DNA of 64,000 nt from Pseudomonas sp. H3(2019) (GCF_007713465.1 NZ_VMSG01000008.1:62001-126000), one strand, 5' to 3'; shown: positions 47,496 through 56,850, counted from the stretch's first letter. Notes: generated from the letters alone by a model not told the origin. A program made the numbers and translations.

Positions 47496-48221
47496 ATGGA
47501 AGAACACGCAACAACCATGGCAACCGGGCCAGTCTGTTTATTGGCTCCCGAACAGATTGCCGGCCCGTACTTCAGAAACCCCAGGTTGATCCGAAGGAAC
47601 ATCAGTGAAGGGGCCAGCGGTATTCCCTTGCTGCTCAAACTGGGCATTGTCGACGTCAGCACCTGCGAACCGGTGACGGATGCCCTGGTGGATATCTGGC
47701 AATGCAATGCGCGAGGGGCCTATTCAGGCTGGAGCAAGATCAATCCGGATAAGGAGGTCGATGTCGGCGATATCGGCTCGGTTCCACGTACCGATGACGA
47801 CACCTATTTGCGCGGTGGGCAATTCACCGATCGCAAAGGCGTCGTCAGGTTTACCACGATTTATCCGGGGTTTTATGCAGGGCGCAGCGTGCACATCCAT
47901 GTTGCCGTTCGAATCGTTACCGGCAGCAATCACCTGGAAGCGCGGCATGTTGCCTGGGTCGGCCAGCTGTACCTTCCGGAGGTGACGTCACGTTCGGTGC
48001 TGAATGCCAAAGACTACAGCGGGCGGAGCATTTCGCCGCTGCACAACGATCAGGATGAGCTTTTTACCCAAATGCATGGGGAAGACTCGATACTGAAAAT
48101 CCACACCATTGCCCGTGATTCCTGGGAAGACGGTTATTTCGGGCAGTTGACCATCGGGATCGACAAGCGCGCGATGTCAGCGCAGATCAAGCCCGAAGAC
48201 TTCGACATCTATACCGTGTGA
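47496..48221 (+). CDS. Intradiol ring-cleavage dioxygenase family protein
   Basis: The 241-aa protein has the Fe(III)-tyrosinate fold: EQIAGPYFRNPRLIRRNI at the N-terminus, VDIWQCNARGAYSGW, and the ligand block YPGFYAGRSVHIHVAV with Tyr, His and His. Both tyrosine and histidine ligands seem present, so it is probably an active non-heme iron enzyme on a catechol-like or hydroxyquinol-type substrate. The ATG at 47496 follows GGAGG by eight bases; the long upstream frame crosses the eda terminator and is not real. No other aromatic-degradation gene is near, so the substrate is open. Confidence 0.87.
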   Translation: MEEHATTMATGPVCLLAPEQIAGPYFRNPRLIRRNISEGASGIPLLLKLGIVDVSTCEPVTDALVDIWQCNARGAYSGWSKINPDKEVDVGDIGSVPRTDDDTYLRGGQFTDRKGVVRFTTIYPGFYAGRSVHIHVAVRIVTGSNHLEARHVAWVGQLYLPEVTSRSVLNAKDYSGRSISPLHNDQDELFTQMHGEDSILKIHTIARDSWEDGYFGQLTIGIDKRAMSAQIKPEDFDIYTV

Positions 48222-48245
48222 ACACCCGTCCCGGTGTTCATTACC

Positions 48246-49427
48246 TCAACTCAGTTCGATCAGGGCCTGGGCCAGCAGCTGCATTTCCTGCGCAGTATTG
48301 GTCAGGCCCGGTGTAATGCGAATACAGCTGCCGCACGCCGAACCGTTGCGGGCCACGGTGAACAGGTTGTAGTCGTGGAGCAGGCGGTCGACCATCGCTT
48401 GCTGGTCGGCATGCCGGGTGAAGCGCATCGAGGTGATACCGCAATACAGGCGCGGATCATCCGGAGTCATGACTTCAATGCCCTGCACATCGCGAACAGT
48501 CTCGACCCACAGATTGCGCAAGTAATTAAGCCGTGCACCCTTGGCGGCCGCGCCACCGATGGAATGATGTTCTTCGAACACCAGCGGCAAGGTCAGTAAC
48601 GCCGGAATGTCTGGCGTGCTGTAAGGCGTGCGCGAGCGGATGTCGGTGAGCGGAAAATGAAACTCGCCCATGTCCGGATCAATATCGGCCAGACGCTGTG
48701 GCGCGATGTAGATGAACCCCAGGGTCAACGGTGCGCCGATCCATTTGTGCAGGTTGTAGCCAGCAAAAGAGATGCCCAGTTCATCGAGATTGAATTCGAT
48801 CTGGCCGAGGGCATGGGCACCGTCGAGGATCACGTCGACCCCGTGCTCTTTGGCCGCCGCCGCAATCGCCTTGACCGGCATCACCAGGCCGGTGCGATGG
48901 GTGACGTGGGTCAGCGCCATCAACTTGAGCCGTGGATAACGCACGAACGCCTCACGGTAGGTTGCCACCAACGTCTCGAAGCAGGCGGGATGAGCATGCT
49001 CGATCTCGATCACTTCGACGCCGCGATGGCGAGCCAGCCAGCGCATCGCACTTTTGACCGTGTCGTATTCCAGATCGCACAGCAGCACCTGATCGCCCGG
49101 TTGCAAGCTGTTGTAGTTGCGAATCAGCGATTGCAGTGCGTCCGAGGCGTTGCGTGTCAGGGCTACCGCTTCGGCGGGCACCTGCAAGAGCTCGGCCAGT
49201 TGCCCGCGTATTTTCAGGCTTTCGAGTTTTTCGAAACGCTGACGCACATATACCGAGTTGCTGCGGTTGATGAATTCGATGTTGCGCTGGTACTCCTCGA
49301 CCACGGTGCGCGACATGCGGCCGAAGTAACCGTTCTCAAGGTTGATCGGACCTGGCTGGACCTCATAGCGGTCGGCGAACGTTTGCCAAAAAGCTTCATC
49401 AAGGGCACGGCGCGTGTTTTCGGGCAT
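48246..49427 (-). CDS. Class V PLP aminotransferase (isopenicillin-N epimerase-like)
   Basis: The 393-aa protein has the class V fold: LTRNASDALQSLIRNY, HVTHRTGLVMPVKAI, the PLP Asp-x-x-His in VILDGAHALGQ and the PLP lysine in GYNLHKWIGAPLTLGF. Family members include cysteine desulfurases, kynureninase and IPN-epimerase-type enzymes; the sequence around the lysine is closest to the last group. There is no cysteine-loop evidence of desulfurase activity. It converges on the dioxygenase gene. Substrate unknown. Confidence 0.87.
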   Translation of the reverse strand: MPENTRRALDEAFWQTFADRYEVQPGPINLENGYFGRMSRTVVEEYQRNIEFINRSNSVYVRQRFEKLESLKIRGQLAELLQVPAEAVALTRNASDALQSLIRNYNSLQPGDQVLLCDLEYDTVKSAMRWLARHRGVEVIEIEHAHPACFETLVATYREAFVRYPRLKLMALTHVTHRTGLVMPVKAIAAAAKEHGVDVILDGAHALGQIEFNLDELGISFAGYNLHKWIGAPLTLGFIYIAPQRLADIDPDMGEFHFPLTDIRSRTPYSTPDIPALLTLPLVFEEHHSIGGAAAKGARLNYLRNLWVETVRDVQGIEVMTPDDPRLYCGITSMRFTRHADQQAMVDRLLHDYNLFTVARNGSACGSCIRITPGLTNTAQEMQLLAQALIELS

Positions 49428-49448
49428 GGGGGCGACTCGTTCCGTGGT

Positions 49449-49685
49449 TCAGTGGCGTGGCTTGGGTTTGCCATGTTTGGCGCGCAGCGGGTCGAGCAAG
49501 TCGGACAGGCCGTTGTGATCGATTTCCTGCATCAGGGCCAGCAAGCCACCCAGTTCACCGTGGGGGAAACCCTCGCGGGCGAACCAGTTCAGGTATTGGC
49601 CGGGCAGGTCGGCAATGATGCGCCCCTTGTATTTGCCAAAGGGCATTTCGCGGGTGACCAGCAGTTCAAGCTTTTCGGGATTCAT
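49449..49685 (-). CDS. DUF3820 family small protein
   Basis: The 78-aa protein starts MNPEKLELLVTREMPFGKYKG and has the MPFGKYKGRIIADLP and YLNWFAREGFP motifs of DUF3820 (putative nuclease-like or quorum-sensing-regulator-annotated family). The start at 49685 removes an unsupported 25-residue extension. It is 21 bases upstream of the class V aminotransferase in the same direction, so both are probably co-transcribed. Function unknown. Confidence 0.8.
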   Translation of the reverse strand: MNPEKLELLVTREMPFGKYKGRIIADLPGQYLNWFAREGFPHGELGGLLALMQEIDHNGLSDLLDPLRAKHGKPKPRH

Positions 49686-49887
49686 CGATCGGTCGTCTTG
49701 ATTCAAACAGTCTGGAAAATACAGGCATTCTGCATGCAGGCCAATTGACAGATCATGCAAATAACTCGGGTGCAGATGTTTGGTGAAAATTTAACTTATT
49801 GAAATATAAGATAAAAAACTCACTCAAGGGCTGGCACACGAGATGCAGTGTTTTAGGTATCCCTCTTGGTCTGCGAGGATTTGAAAA

Positions 49888-50355
49888 ATGACTGACATCA
49901 ATAAAGAAGTGATTTCAGTCCTGAACGACCTGATCGAGATCAGCAAGGACGGTCAGGAGGGTTTCAAGACCTGTGCCCAGGACATCAAGCATCCTGAACT
50001 CAAGGCGCTGTTTGTCAAACGCGCTGCCGAGTGCGCCACTGCCGCTGTCGAACTTCAACATACCGTGCGTTCGATGGGGGGCGATCCCGAGACCAGAACC
50101 CGTGTCGGCGGTGATAGGCATCGTCGTTGGGTCGGCGTCAAATCATTGGTCACTGGAAAGAGCGAAGAAGTGGTGCTCAACGAAGCCAGGCGTGGCGAGG
50201 ACCATGCCCTGAAGGCTTACAAAGCAGCGCTCGAAAAGATCAATGAAGACAATCTGCTGGGGATTCGTGATCTGGTCGAGCGTCAGTATCACGGGGCACA
50301 ACGCAACCACGATCAGGTCAAAGCCTTGTGTTATCAGGCTCGTGCCCGGTCGTAA
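49888..50355 (+). CDS. PA2169 family four-helix-bundle protein (DUF2383)
   Basis: The 155-aa protein is almost fully helical: ISVLNDLIEISKDGQEGFKTCAQDI, LKALFVKRAAECATAAVELQHTV, EARRGEDHALKAYKAALE and LVERQYHGAQRNHDQVKAL, with the conserved Glu/His pairs of this ferritin-like fold. Relatives in Pseudomonas are stress-induced; their reaction is unknown. It stands alone, with GAGGA before the ATG. Confidence 0.85.
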   Translation: MTDINKEVISVLNDLIEISKDGQEGFKTCAQDIKHPELKALFVKRAAECATAAVELQHTVRSMGGDPETRTRVGGDRHRRWVGVKSLVTGKSEEVVLNEARRGEDHALKAYKAALEKINEDNLLGIRDLVERQYHGAQRNHDQVKALCYQARARS

Positions 50356-50381
50356 GTCGGTTAAAAACGCCTGGATCAGAG

Positions 50382-50411
50382 GATCGTTCCCACGCGAGCG
50401 TGGGAGCGATC
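50382..50411. repeat. Palindromic repeat, GATCGTTCCCACGC type
   Basis: A 30-base hairpin with one mismatch (GTTCCC against GGGAGC) between two convergent genes; same family as 6274 and 17120. Confidence 0.85.
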
Positions 50412-50422
50412 ATATATGGGCA

Positions 50423-50893
50423 TCAGCCGATGCTGATAGCGGGCAATGTCGGCAAGGTCACGGTCTGTTGCTTGCGTGGCGCCAGAATTTCGGCCTCGCC
50501 GTCCACGACCAGCTCATCGCGCTGGTTGAATACCCGAGTGGCGATGCGCACGCGGAATTTCGGCAGTTTCTCGAGGATTTCCAGGCGTACGGTCAGGGTG
50601 TCGCCGATTTTTACCGGCTTCTGAAAGCTCATTTGCTGACCGATATAAATAGTCCCCGGCCCAGGCAGCTCGCAGGCGACGGCGGCGCTGATCAGCGCAC
50701 CGCTGAACATACCGTGGGCGATGCGTTCCTTGAACATGCTCGCTGCTGCAAATTCGGGGTCCAGGTGCACCGGGTTGTGGTCTCCGGACATCGCCGCGAA
50801 CAGCTGAATGTCGCGTTCCTCGACGGTCTTGCTGTAGCTGGCGGTCTGGCCGACTTCGAGGGCTTCGTACGGGGTATTGGTAACCTGGGTCAT
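50423..50893 (-). CDS. MaoC-type (R)-specific enoyl-CoA hydratase (PhaJ-like)
   Basis: The 156-aa hot-dog-fold protein has the catalytic motif FAAMSGDHNPVHLDPEFAA (Asp and His) and GMFSGALISAAVACELPGPGTIY. It hydrates trans-2-enoyl-CoA to (R)-3-hydroxyacyl-CoA, which can feed polyhydroxyalkanoate synthesis. The gene order hydratase, hydrolase, fadD2, fadD1 is the same as P. aeruginosa PA3302-PA3299, where the hydratase is known as PhaJ3. The start is 50893 (MTQVTNTPYEAL). Confidence 0.88.
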   Translation of the reverse strand: MTQVTNTPYEALEVGQTASYSKTVEERDIQLFAAMSGDHNPVHLDPEFAAASMFKERIAHGMFSGALISAAVACELPGPGTIYIGQQMSFQKPVKIGDTLTVRLEILEKLPKFRVRIATRVFNQRDELVVDGEAEILAPRKQQTVTLPTLPAISIG

Positions 50894-50935
50894 GTGTCTT
50901 GAATCCTGTGACGAGTTAAGTGTGATAACCAAACA

Positions 50936-51880
50936 TTATTCGGTTCGGGGTGGCCGGCGATGGCTCAGTGCCTCAGCCAGCCATTTGAGCAGGTCCGCGG
51001 TCACTTCATCGCGGTTGCTCTCGTTAAACAGTTCGTGCCGGGCCTGCGGGTAGATATTCAGCTGCATGCACTGGTTGCCGGCGCTGCGCAGTGCGTCGGC
51101 CAGAGCCTTGAGACGTTTGCCTTCGCTCACTGGATCACATTCACCACCAATCACCAGCAACGGCAGGCCCGGATCGATCTCCGCGAGATTGGACGCTTTG
51201 CTGATTTGCTGCAAGCCGCCGAGCAGGTCGATCCACAGCTGATTAGTGCAACGGTAGCCGCAGAGGGGGTCGTGGACGTACTTGTCGACTTCGTCCGGGT
51301 CGCGACTGAGCCAGTCGAACCGAGTGCGATGAGGCTTGAAGGGCTTGTTGAATGAACCGAACGACAACCACTCGATCAGTGCACTGCGACCGGTAGGCCC
51401 CTGACGCCAGCGTTCGAAACGCGCAATCAGGCGCGCTACCCGGTAGAGCGCGACGGGCTGGAAGTTCGAGCCACTGAGGACGGCGCCGTGCAGGCTGGCG
51501 CTGTGGTGCAGCAGGTACGCCTGGGCGATGTAGCTGCCCATGCTGTGACCGAGCAGCACGATCGGTACGCCCGGATGGTGCTGACCGATGTGCTGATTGA
51601 GGCTGGCCAGATCACCGACCACTTTGCACCAGCCGTCCTGGTCGGAGAAATGCCCGAGCACGCCGTTTTCGGCGGTTTTGCCATGACCGCGCTGGTCCAG
51701 CGCATAGACGCCGTAACCCTCGGCACATAAAACCTGCGCCAGCCGCGCATAACGGCCGCTGTGTTCAGCCATACCGTGGGACAGCAGAATCACCGCTTTC
51801 AGCGGGCCTTCAGGCAGCCACTGGTTGACGAAAAGTCGACTGTGATCGCTCGCGGTCAACCAGAATGTGTCGTGGATCAT
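50936..51880 (-). CDS. Alpha/beta hydrolase (monoglyceride lipase-like, S33 family)
   Basis: The 314-aa protein has oxyanion loop LLSHGMAEHSGRYARLA, ALDQRGHGKT, nucleophile elbow LLGHSMGSYIAQAY, an acid in GGECDPVSEGK and the His in YPQARHELFNES, so the triad is complete. It resembles monoacylglycerol lipase/lysophospholipase-type serine aminopeptidases and probably frees fatty acids that FadD1/2 then activate. It is transcribed divergently from fadD2 and toward the hydratase. Confidence 0.88.
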   Translation of the reverse strand: MIHDTFWLTASDHSRLFVNQWLPEGPLKAVILLSHGMAEHSGRYARLAQVLCAEGYGVYALDQRGHGKTAENGVLGHFSDQDGWCKVVGDLASLNQHIGQHHPGVPIVLLGHSMGSYIAQAYLLHHSASLHGAVLSGSNFQPVALYRVARLIARFERWRQGPTGRSALIEWLSFGSFNKPFKPHRTRFDWLSRDPDEVDKYVHDPLCGYRCTNQLWIDLLGGLQQISKASNLAEIDPGLPLLVIGGECDPVSEGKRLKALADALRSAGNQCMQLNIYPQARHELFNESNRDEVTADLLKWLAEALSHRRPPRTE

Positions 51881-52109
51881 GGCGATTCCTTTGCGCGGTT
51901 TTGTTTAGACGCGGCGTCGTTGCATTGTATAGCTCATCAACCACAGGGCGTGCGATGTGGGTGTCCCCCAGCAGCAAGATTCACGCTATTAATGAAGCGG
52001 GTGCGTATATTTGCCTGAATCACCATAGCTGCTAGTGTCCCAGAAGCCCCGCTTTTCAGCGTCACAGAGAAGGCGGCCCGGATTTGCTCAGGTAAAGAGG
52101 ACAAGTACA

Positions 52110-53798
52110 ATGCAACCTGATTTCTGGAATGACAAACGCCCGGCCGGCGTACCCAATGATATCGAACCGGGTGCCTACAAGTCGGTGATCGAGGTGTTCG
52201 AGCGTTCCTGCAAGAAATTCGCTGACCGTCCGGCATTCAGCAACATGGGCGTGACGCTCACCTATGCCGAGCTTGAGCGCTACAGCGCGGCGTTCGCTGG
52301 CTACCTGCAAACTCAGACCGACCTGCTGCCCGGTGATCGCATCGCGATGCAGATGCCCAATGTCCTGCATTACCCGATTGCCGTGTTCGGCGCGTTGCGA
52401 GCCGGGCTGATTGTGGTCAACACCAACCCGCTGTACACCGCGCGTGAGATGCGTCATCAGTTCAAGGACTCCGGTGCCCGGGCGCTGGTGTACCTGAACA
52501 TGTTCGGGCAGAAGGTCCAGGAAGTACTGCCCGACACCGAGATTCAGTACCTGATCGAAGCGAAGATGGGCGACCTGATGCCGACCGCCAAGGGTTGGCT
52601 GATCAACACCGTGGTCGACAAGGTCAAGAAGATGGTCCCGACCTACGACCTGCCGCAGGCGATTTCCTTCAAGAGCGCGCTGCGCCTGGGCCGCGGTCAA
52701 AGCATCAAGCCGTTGAACGTCAGCCTCGATGATGTCGCCGTGCTGCAATACACCGGCGGCACTACCGGGCTGGCCAAGGGCGCGATGCTGACCCACGGCA
52801 ATCTGGTCGCCAACATGCAGCAGGCCCGCGCCTGTCTTGGCCAGTTCGGCAGCAATGGCAAACCGCTGCTGCGTGAAGGTCAGGAAGTGATGATCGCGCC
52901 GCTGCCGCTGTACCACATCTATGCCTTCACGGCGAACTGCATGTGCATGATGGTGACCGGCAACCACAACGTGTTGATCACCAATCCACGGGACATCGCC
53001 GGTTTCATCAAGGAGCTGAAGAACTGGCGGTTCTCGGCGCTGTTGGGGCTCAACACGCTGTTCGTCGCACTGATGGATCATCCGGACTTCAAGACCCTGG
53101 ACTTCTCCAGCCTCAAACTCACCAACTCCGGCGGTACCGCACTGGTCAAGGCCACCGCTGAACGCTGGGAGCAGATAACCGGTTGCCGGATCACCGAAGG
53201 CTACGGCTTGACTGAAACCTCGCCAGTGGCCTGCACCAATCCGTATGGCGACAAGTCGCGCATTGGCACGGTCGGCCTGCCGGTGCCGGGTACCACGTTG
53301 AAAGTCATCAATGATGACGGTGTCGAACAGCCCATGGGCGAGCGCGGCGAGCTGTGCATCAAGGGCCCGCAAATCATGAAAGGCTACTGGCAGAAACCCG
53401 AAGCCACCGCCGAAGTGCTGGATGCCGACGGCTGGTTCAAGTCCGGTGACATCGCGGTGATCGACCCGGACGGGTTCGTACGAATTGTCGATCGCAAGAA
53501 AGACATGATCATCGTCTCGGGTTTCAACGTGTACCCGAACGAAATCGAGGATGTGGTCATGGCGCACCCGAAAGTCGCCAACTGCGCGGTAATCGGCGTG
53601 CCGGACGAACGCTCCGGGGAAGCGGTGAAGCTCTTCGTGGTGGCGCGTGAGGCAGGGGTCAGCCTTGAAGAGCTGAAGGCCTACTGCAAGGAAAACTTCA
53701 CCGCCTACAAGGTGCCCAAGCACATCGTGCTGCGCGAGTCGCTACCGATGACGCCGGTGGGCAAGATATTGCGACGGGAGCTGCGCGATATCGCGTAA
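52110..53798 (+). CDS. fadD2: Long-chain acyl-CoA synthetase FadD2
   Basis: The 562-aa ligase activates fatty acids with ATP and CoA. It has the AMP-binding P-loop YTGGTTGLAKGAM, ITEGYGLTETSP, GWFKSGDIAVIDPDGF, IVDRKKDMIIVSGFNVYP (fatty-acyl signature) and the C-terminal catalytic Lys in PVGKILRREL. The ATG at 52110 (MQPDFWNDKRPAG) is preferred over the long frame. It is followed by a near paralogue, fadD1, after a 379-base spacer with a REPIN. Confidence 0.95.
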   Translation: MQPDFWNDKRPAGVPNDIEPGAYKSVIEVFERSCKKFADRPAFSNMGVTLTYAELERYSAAFAGYLQTQTDLLPGDRIAMQMPNVLHYPIAVFGALRAGLIVVNTNPLYTAREMRHQFKDSGARALVYLNMFGQKVQEVLPDTEIQYLIEAKMGDLMPTAKGWLINTVVDKVKKMVPTYDLPQAISFKSALRLGRGQSIKPLNVSLDDVAVLQYTGGTTGLAKGAMLTHGNLVANMQQARACLGQFGSNGKPLLREGQEVMIAPLPLYHIYAFTANCMCMMVTGNHNVLITNPRDIAGFIKELKNWRFSALLGLNTLFVALMDHPDFKTLDFSSLKLTNSGGTALVKATAERWEQITGCRITEGYGLTETSPVACTNPYGDKSRIGTVGLPVPGTTLKVINDDGVEQPMGERGELCIKGPQIMKGYWQKPEATAEVLDADGWFKSGDIAVIDPDGFVRIVDRKKDMIIVSGFNVYPNEIEDVVMAHPKVANCAVIGVPDERSGEAVKLFVVAREAGVSLEELKAYCKENFTAYKVPKHIVLRESLPMTPVGKILRRELRDIA

Positions 53799-54177
53799 TC
53801 GTTAAAGGCCGCGCTTCGCGCGATCGCGGGCAAGCCTTGCTCCTACAGGTTTAGTGTCGATCAGCCAATTGTGGCACGACACAAATCCGTAGGAGCAAGG
53901 CTTGCCCGCGATGCTTTTCAGCGGGGTAAAACGCCAATTTCAGGGCGTTTCAAGGGTGTATAGATTTTTTGCTCTAAAATCGACCATTTGCCGGTCTTGA
54001 GTCGTTAAAGTGACTGTGAAGGCTCTATTTGGCTCTAGTAGGGCCTTGGCAAAGCTGCTACTCTCGGCGCGCTTTGTGACTTCCCGGCCTGGGTAAAGCC
54101 GGATTCACCAAAAAACACACACCAATAATAATCGCAAAATGCGGTGAAGAATTCGCGTTGCTGAGGAGTGGGCTTCC
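53799..54177 (+). other. Spacer between fadD2 and fadD1
   Basis: Holds a REPIN (53823-53912) and then about 260 AT-richer bases that must contain the fadD1 promoter and leader. No PsrA-type (GAAAC-N4-GTTTC) or other named operator was seen. Confidence 0.6.
53823..53912. repeat. REPIN of the ATCGCGGGCAAGCC type
   Basis: ATCGCGGGCAAGCCTTGCTC and GAGCAAGGCTTGCCCGCGAT are perfect inverse copies around a 42-base spacer. This REP class occurs only once in the window. Confidence 0.92.
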
Positions 54178-55878
54178 ATGATCGAAGACTTTTGGAAGGA
54201 TAAGTACCCAGCTGGAATTGCTGCCGAGATCAATCCAGACGAGTATCCGAATATTCAGGCGGTGTTAAAGCAATCCTGCCAACGCTTCGCCAACAAACCG
54301 GCCTTTAGTAACCTCGGCAAGACACTCACCTACGGTGAGCTGTACGAATTGTCCGGTGCTTTTGCCGCTTACCTGCAACAGCATACCGATTTGCAGCCGG
54401 GCGATCGAATTGCCGTACAACTGCCAAACCTGCTGCAATACCCGATCGCTGTGTTTGGTGCCATCCGTGCCGGCTTGATCGTGGTCAACACCAACCCGCT
54501 GTACACCGCGCGGGAAATGGAACACCAATTCAACGATTCCGGCGCCAAGGCGCTGGTGTGCCTGGCGAACATGGCGCACCTGGCCGAGGTCGTGGTGCCC
54601 AAGACGGGCGTCAAGCACGTCATCGTCACGGAAGTGGCCGACCTGCTGCCACCGCTCAAGCGCTTGCTGATCAACAGCGTCATCAAGTACGTGAAGAAGA
54701 TGGTCCCGGCCTATCACCTGCCCAAGGCCGTCAAGTTCAATGACGTGTTGAGCAAAGGTCACGGCCAGCCCGTAACCGAAGCCAACCCGGCCAGCAGCGA
54801 CGTTGCCGTGCTGCAATACACCGGCGGCACCACCGGCGTGGCCAAGGGTGCAATGCTGACCCACCGCAACCTGGTGGCGAACATGATGCAGTGCCGGGCG
54901 CTGATGGGTTCCAACCTCAATGAAGGTTGCGAAATCCTCATCACGCCGCTGCCGCTGTACCACATCTATGCCTTCACCTTTCATTGCATGGCGATGATGT
55001 TGATTGGCAACCACAACATCCTGATCAGCAACCCGCGCGATCTGCCGGCGATGGTCAAGGAACTGTCGAAGTGGAAGTTCAGCGGTTTCGTCGGCCTGAA
55101 CACCTTGTTCGTGGCGCTGTGCAACAACGAAGCGTTCCGCAAGCTGGATTTCTCTGGCCTGAAAATCACCTTGTCCGGTGGCATGGCCCTGCAACTGGCC
55201 GCTGCCGAACGCTGGAAAGCCGTGACCGGTTGCGCCATCTGCGAAGGTTACGGCATGACCGAAACCAGCCCGGTAGCCACCGTCAATCCAAACCAGAACA
55301 TTCAGTTGGGAACGATCGGTATTCCGGTTCCGTCGACCCTGTGCAAAGTCATCGATGACGCTGGCGTTGAACAGCCACTAGGCGAAATCGGTGAGCTGTG
55401 TGTGAAAGGTCCGCAAGTGATGAAAGGCTACTGGCAGCGCCAGGAAGCCACCGACGAAATCCTCGACAGCGAAGGCTGGCTGAAGACCGGTGATATTGCG
55501 CTGATCCAGCCAGATGGCTACATGCGCATTGTCGATCGCAAGAAAGACATGATTCTGGTCTCCGGTTTCAACGTCTACCCCAACGAGCTCGAAGATGTAC
55601 TGGCGACCTTGCCGGGCGTGCTGCAATGCGCAGCCATTGGTGTGCCGGACGAGAAGTCGGGCGAGGCAATCAAGATTTTCATCGTTGCCAAACCGGGCGT
55701 AACCCTGACCAAAGAGCAGGTGATGACGCACATGCGTGCCAACGTCACCGGCTACAAAGTGCCGAAAGGCATCGAGTTCCGCGATGCGCTGCCGACCACC
55801 AACGTCGGCAAGATCCTGCGTCGCGAATTGCGTGATGAAGAGCTGAAGAAACTCGGCTTGAAGAAGGTCAGCGCCTAA
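54178..55878 (+). CDS. fadD1: Long-chain acyl-CoA synthetase FadD1
   Basis: The 566-aa ligase is a close paralogue of FadD2, with YTGGTTGVAKGAM, ICEGYGMTETSP, GWLKTGDIALIQPDGY, IVDRKKDMILVSGFNVYP and NVGKILRREL. It starts MIEDFWKDKYPAGI with GAGGAG before the ATG at 54178 and matches P. aeruginosa FadD1 almost along its length. A terminator follows directly. Confidence 0.96.
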   Translation: MIEDFWKDKYPAGIAAEINPDEYPNIQAVLKQSCQRFANKPAFSNLGKTLTYGELYELSGAFAAYLQQHTDLQPGDRIAVQLPNLLQYPIAVFGAIRAGLIVVNTNPLYTAREMEHQFNDSGAKALVCLANMAHLAEVVVPKTGVKHVIVTEVADLLPPLKRLLINSVIKYVKKMVPAYHLPKAVKFNDVLSKGHGQPVTEANPASSDVAVLQYTGGTTGVAKGAMLTHRNLVANMMQCRALMGSNLNEGCEILITPLPLYHIYAFTFHCMAMMLIGNHNILISNPRDLPAMVKELSKWKFSGFVGLNTLFVALCNNEAFRKLDFSGLKITLSGGMALQLAAAERWKAVTGCAICEGYGMTETSPVATVNPNQNIQLGTIGIPVPSTLCKVIDDAGVEQPLGEIGELCVKGPQVMKGYWQRQEATDEILDSEGWLKTGDIALIQPDGYMRIVDRKKDMILVSGFNVYPNELEDVLATLPGVLQCAAIGVPDEKSGEAIKIFIVAKPGVTLTKEQVMTHMRANVTGYKVPKGIEFRDALPTTNVGKILRRELRDEELKKLGLKKVSA

Positions 55879-55884
55879 TCAAAC

Positions 55885-55911
55885 AAAAGCCCTGCAGATG
55901 CGGGGCTTTTT
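55885..55911 (+). terminator. Rho-independent terminator after fadD1
   Basis: AAAGCCCTGC and GCGGGGCTTT pair (one G-U) around an AGAT loop, followed by T5. Confidence 0.9.
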
Positions 55912-55930
55912 GTTGCTGGCAGAGAAACCT

Positions 55931-56024
55931 GCTCGTTCCCACGCTCCGCGTGGTAACGCATTCCGGGACGCTCTGCGTCCCAGCAGCGGGGGGCGGCATT
56001 CCTTTGCTGCGCGTGGGAACGATC
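55931..56024. repeat. Diverged branched palindromic element
   Basis: Ends GTTCCCACG and CGTGGGAAC, with a GGGACG-CTCTG-CGTCCC hairpin in the middle. It is a decayed relative of the 102-104 bp elements at 22338 and 32529, again between convergent genes. Confidence 0.7.
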
Positions 56025-56027
56025 TCT

Positions 56028-56405
56028 TTAGAGACGGAACTGCGCGAAGTTGACGTTGGTGCCGGCTGGGCGCATGTCCTGAAGGTAGGAGTCCTTGTCG
56101 GCGCTCAGTTCCAGGCTCAGGGCCGCCTTGCGCTTGCCTTCGTTGCGCACCACCAGGCCTTCGAGCTTCTCGCGCAGGAACACCGTCGGTACTTTCAGGT
56201 GCAGCAGTTCGTCGGTGGCGGGCGTGTGCATCAGCAGGTGAACCCATTCGTACTGACCAATGGCCAGGCGCGCAACCGGGATATCAAACCACCAGATGTT
56301 GCGGTTGCGGTTCAATTCGGTGAAATGGCAGTTGTTGACACCAAGCACTGCACCGCCGAGTTCCTGGTTTCTGCGGGCAATGGCCTGCTTTTTATCGAGT
56401 TTCAT
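56028..56405 (-). CDS. Hypothetical protein, 125 aa (Pseudomonas-type)
   Basis: I do not recognise a named family. From the ATG at 56405 (preceded by AGGAACGTT) the protein reads MKLDKKQAIARRNQELGG, then a beta-rich part with NIWWFDIPVARLAIGQYEWVHLLMH, ending in ALSLELSADKDSYLQDMRP. It looks soluble. The frame upstream to 56561 has no ribosome site. It diverges from the csbD-like gene, which may point to stress control, but nothing more can be said. Confidence 0.7.
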   Translation of the reverse strand: MKLDKKQAIARRNQELGGAVLGVNNCHFTELNRNRNIWWFDIPVARLAIGQYEWVHLLMHTPATDELLHLKVPTVFLREKLEGLVVRNEGKRKAALSLELSADKDSYLQDMRPAGTNVNFAQFRL

Positions 56406-56604
56406 AACGTTCCTACGGGATTGGATCTTCAGCGCCACGGCCTGAATACGTTGCGCATTCTCGGGGGTTGGCTGGCAAACATAAAGCCCAACCTGCATTT
56501 GCGGATGAAATGACGCGCTGAAAATAAATGAAACTCTGTGCAACGCCCTCTGGTCAACCACCAGGTAACGACACTGACCTTTGAATGTTCACAGGAGAAA
56601 TACC

Positions 56605-56796
56605 ATGAGCAGCACTGGCGATAAAGTTAAAGGCCTGGCCAACGAAGCGGTCGGCAACGTCAAGCAAGGTGTGGGTAAAGCCACCGACAACCCCAAGCTG
56701 CGAGCCGAAGACAAGCTTCAGGAGAAGAAAGGCGAAGCCCAGCAAGTGCTCGGCAAGGCTAAAGAGGCGATCAAGAAAACCATCGATAAAGCCTGA
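56605..56796 (+). CDS. CsbD family stress-response protein
   Basis: The 63-aa hydrophilic protein reads MSSTGDKVKGLANEAVGNVKQGVGK, the CsbD signature, and ends in IKKTIDKA. CsbD-like proteins are abundant, mostly disordered, and induced by general stress; their role is unknown. The ATG at 56605 follows AGGAG by about seven bases. A terminator follows within 30 bases of the stop. Confidence 0.92.
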   Translation: MSSTGDKVKGLANEAVGNVKQGVGKATDNPKLRAEDKLQEKKGEAQQVLGKAKEAIKKTIDKA

Positions 56797-56823
56797 TCCG
56801 ATAACCGGCGTTAATGCACTGCG

Positions 56824-56850
56824 ACGGCCATCCACGGATGGCCGTTTTTA
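56824..56850 (+). terminator. Rho-independent terminator after the csbD-like gene
   Basis: ACGGCCATC and GATGGCCGT pair around a tiny loop, followed by five T. Confidence 0.88.

Noticed and set aside
52062..53723. 553-codon minus-strand ORF opposite fadD2
   Set aside because: Shadow of fadD2 for the same reason.
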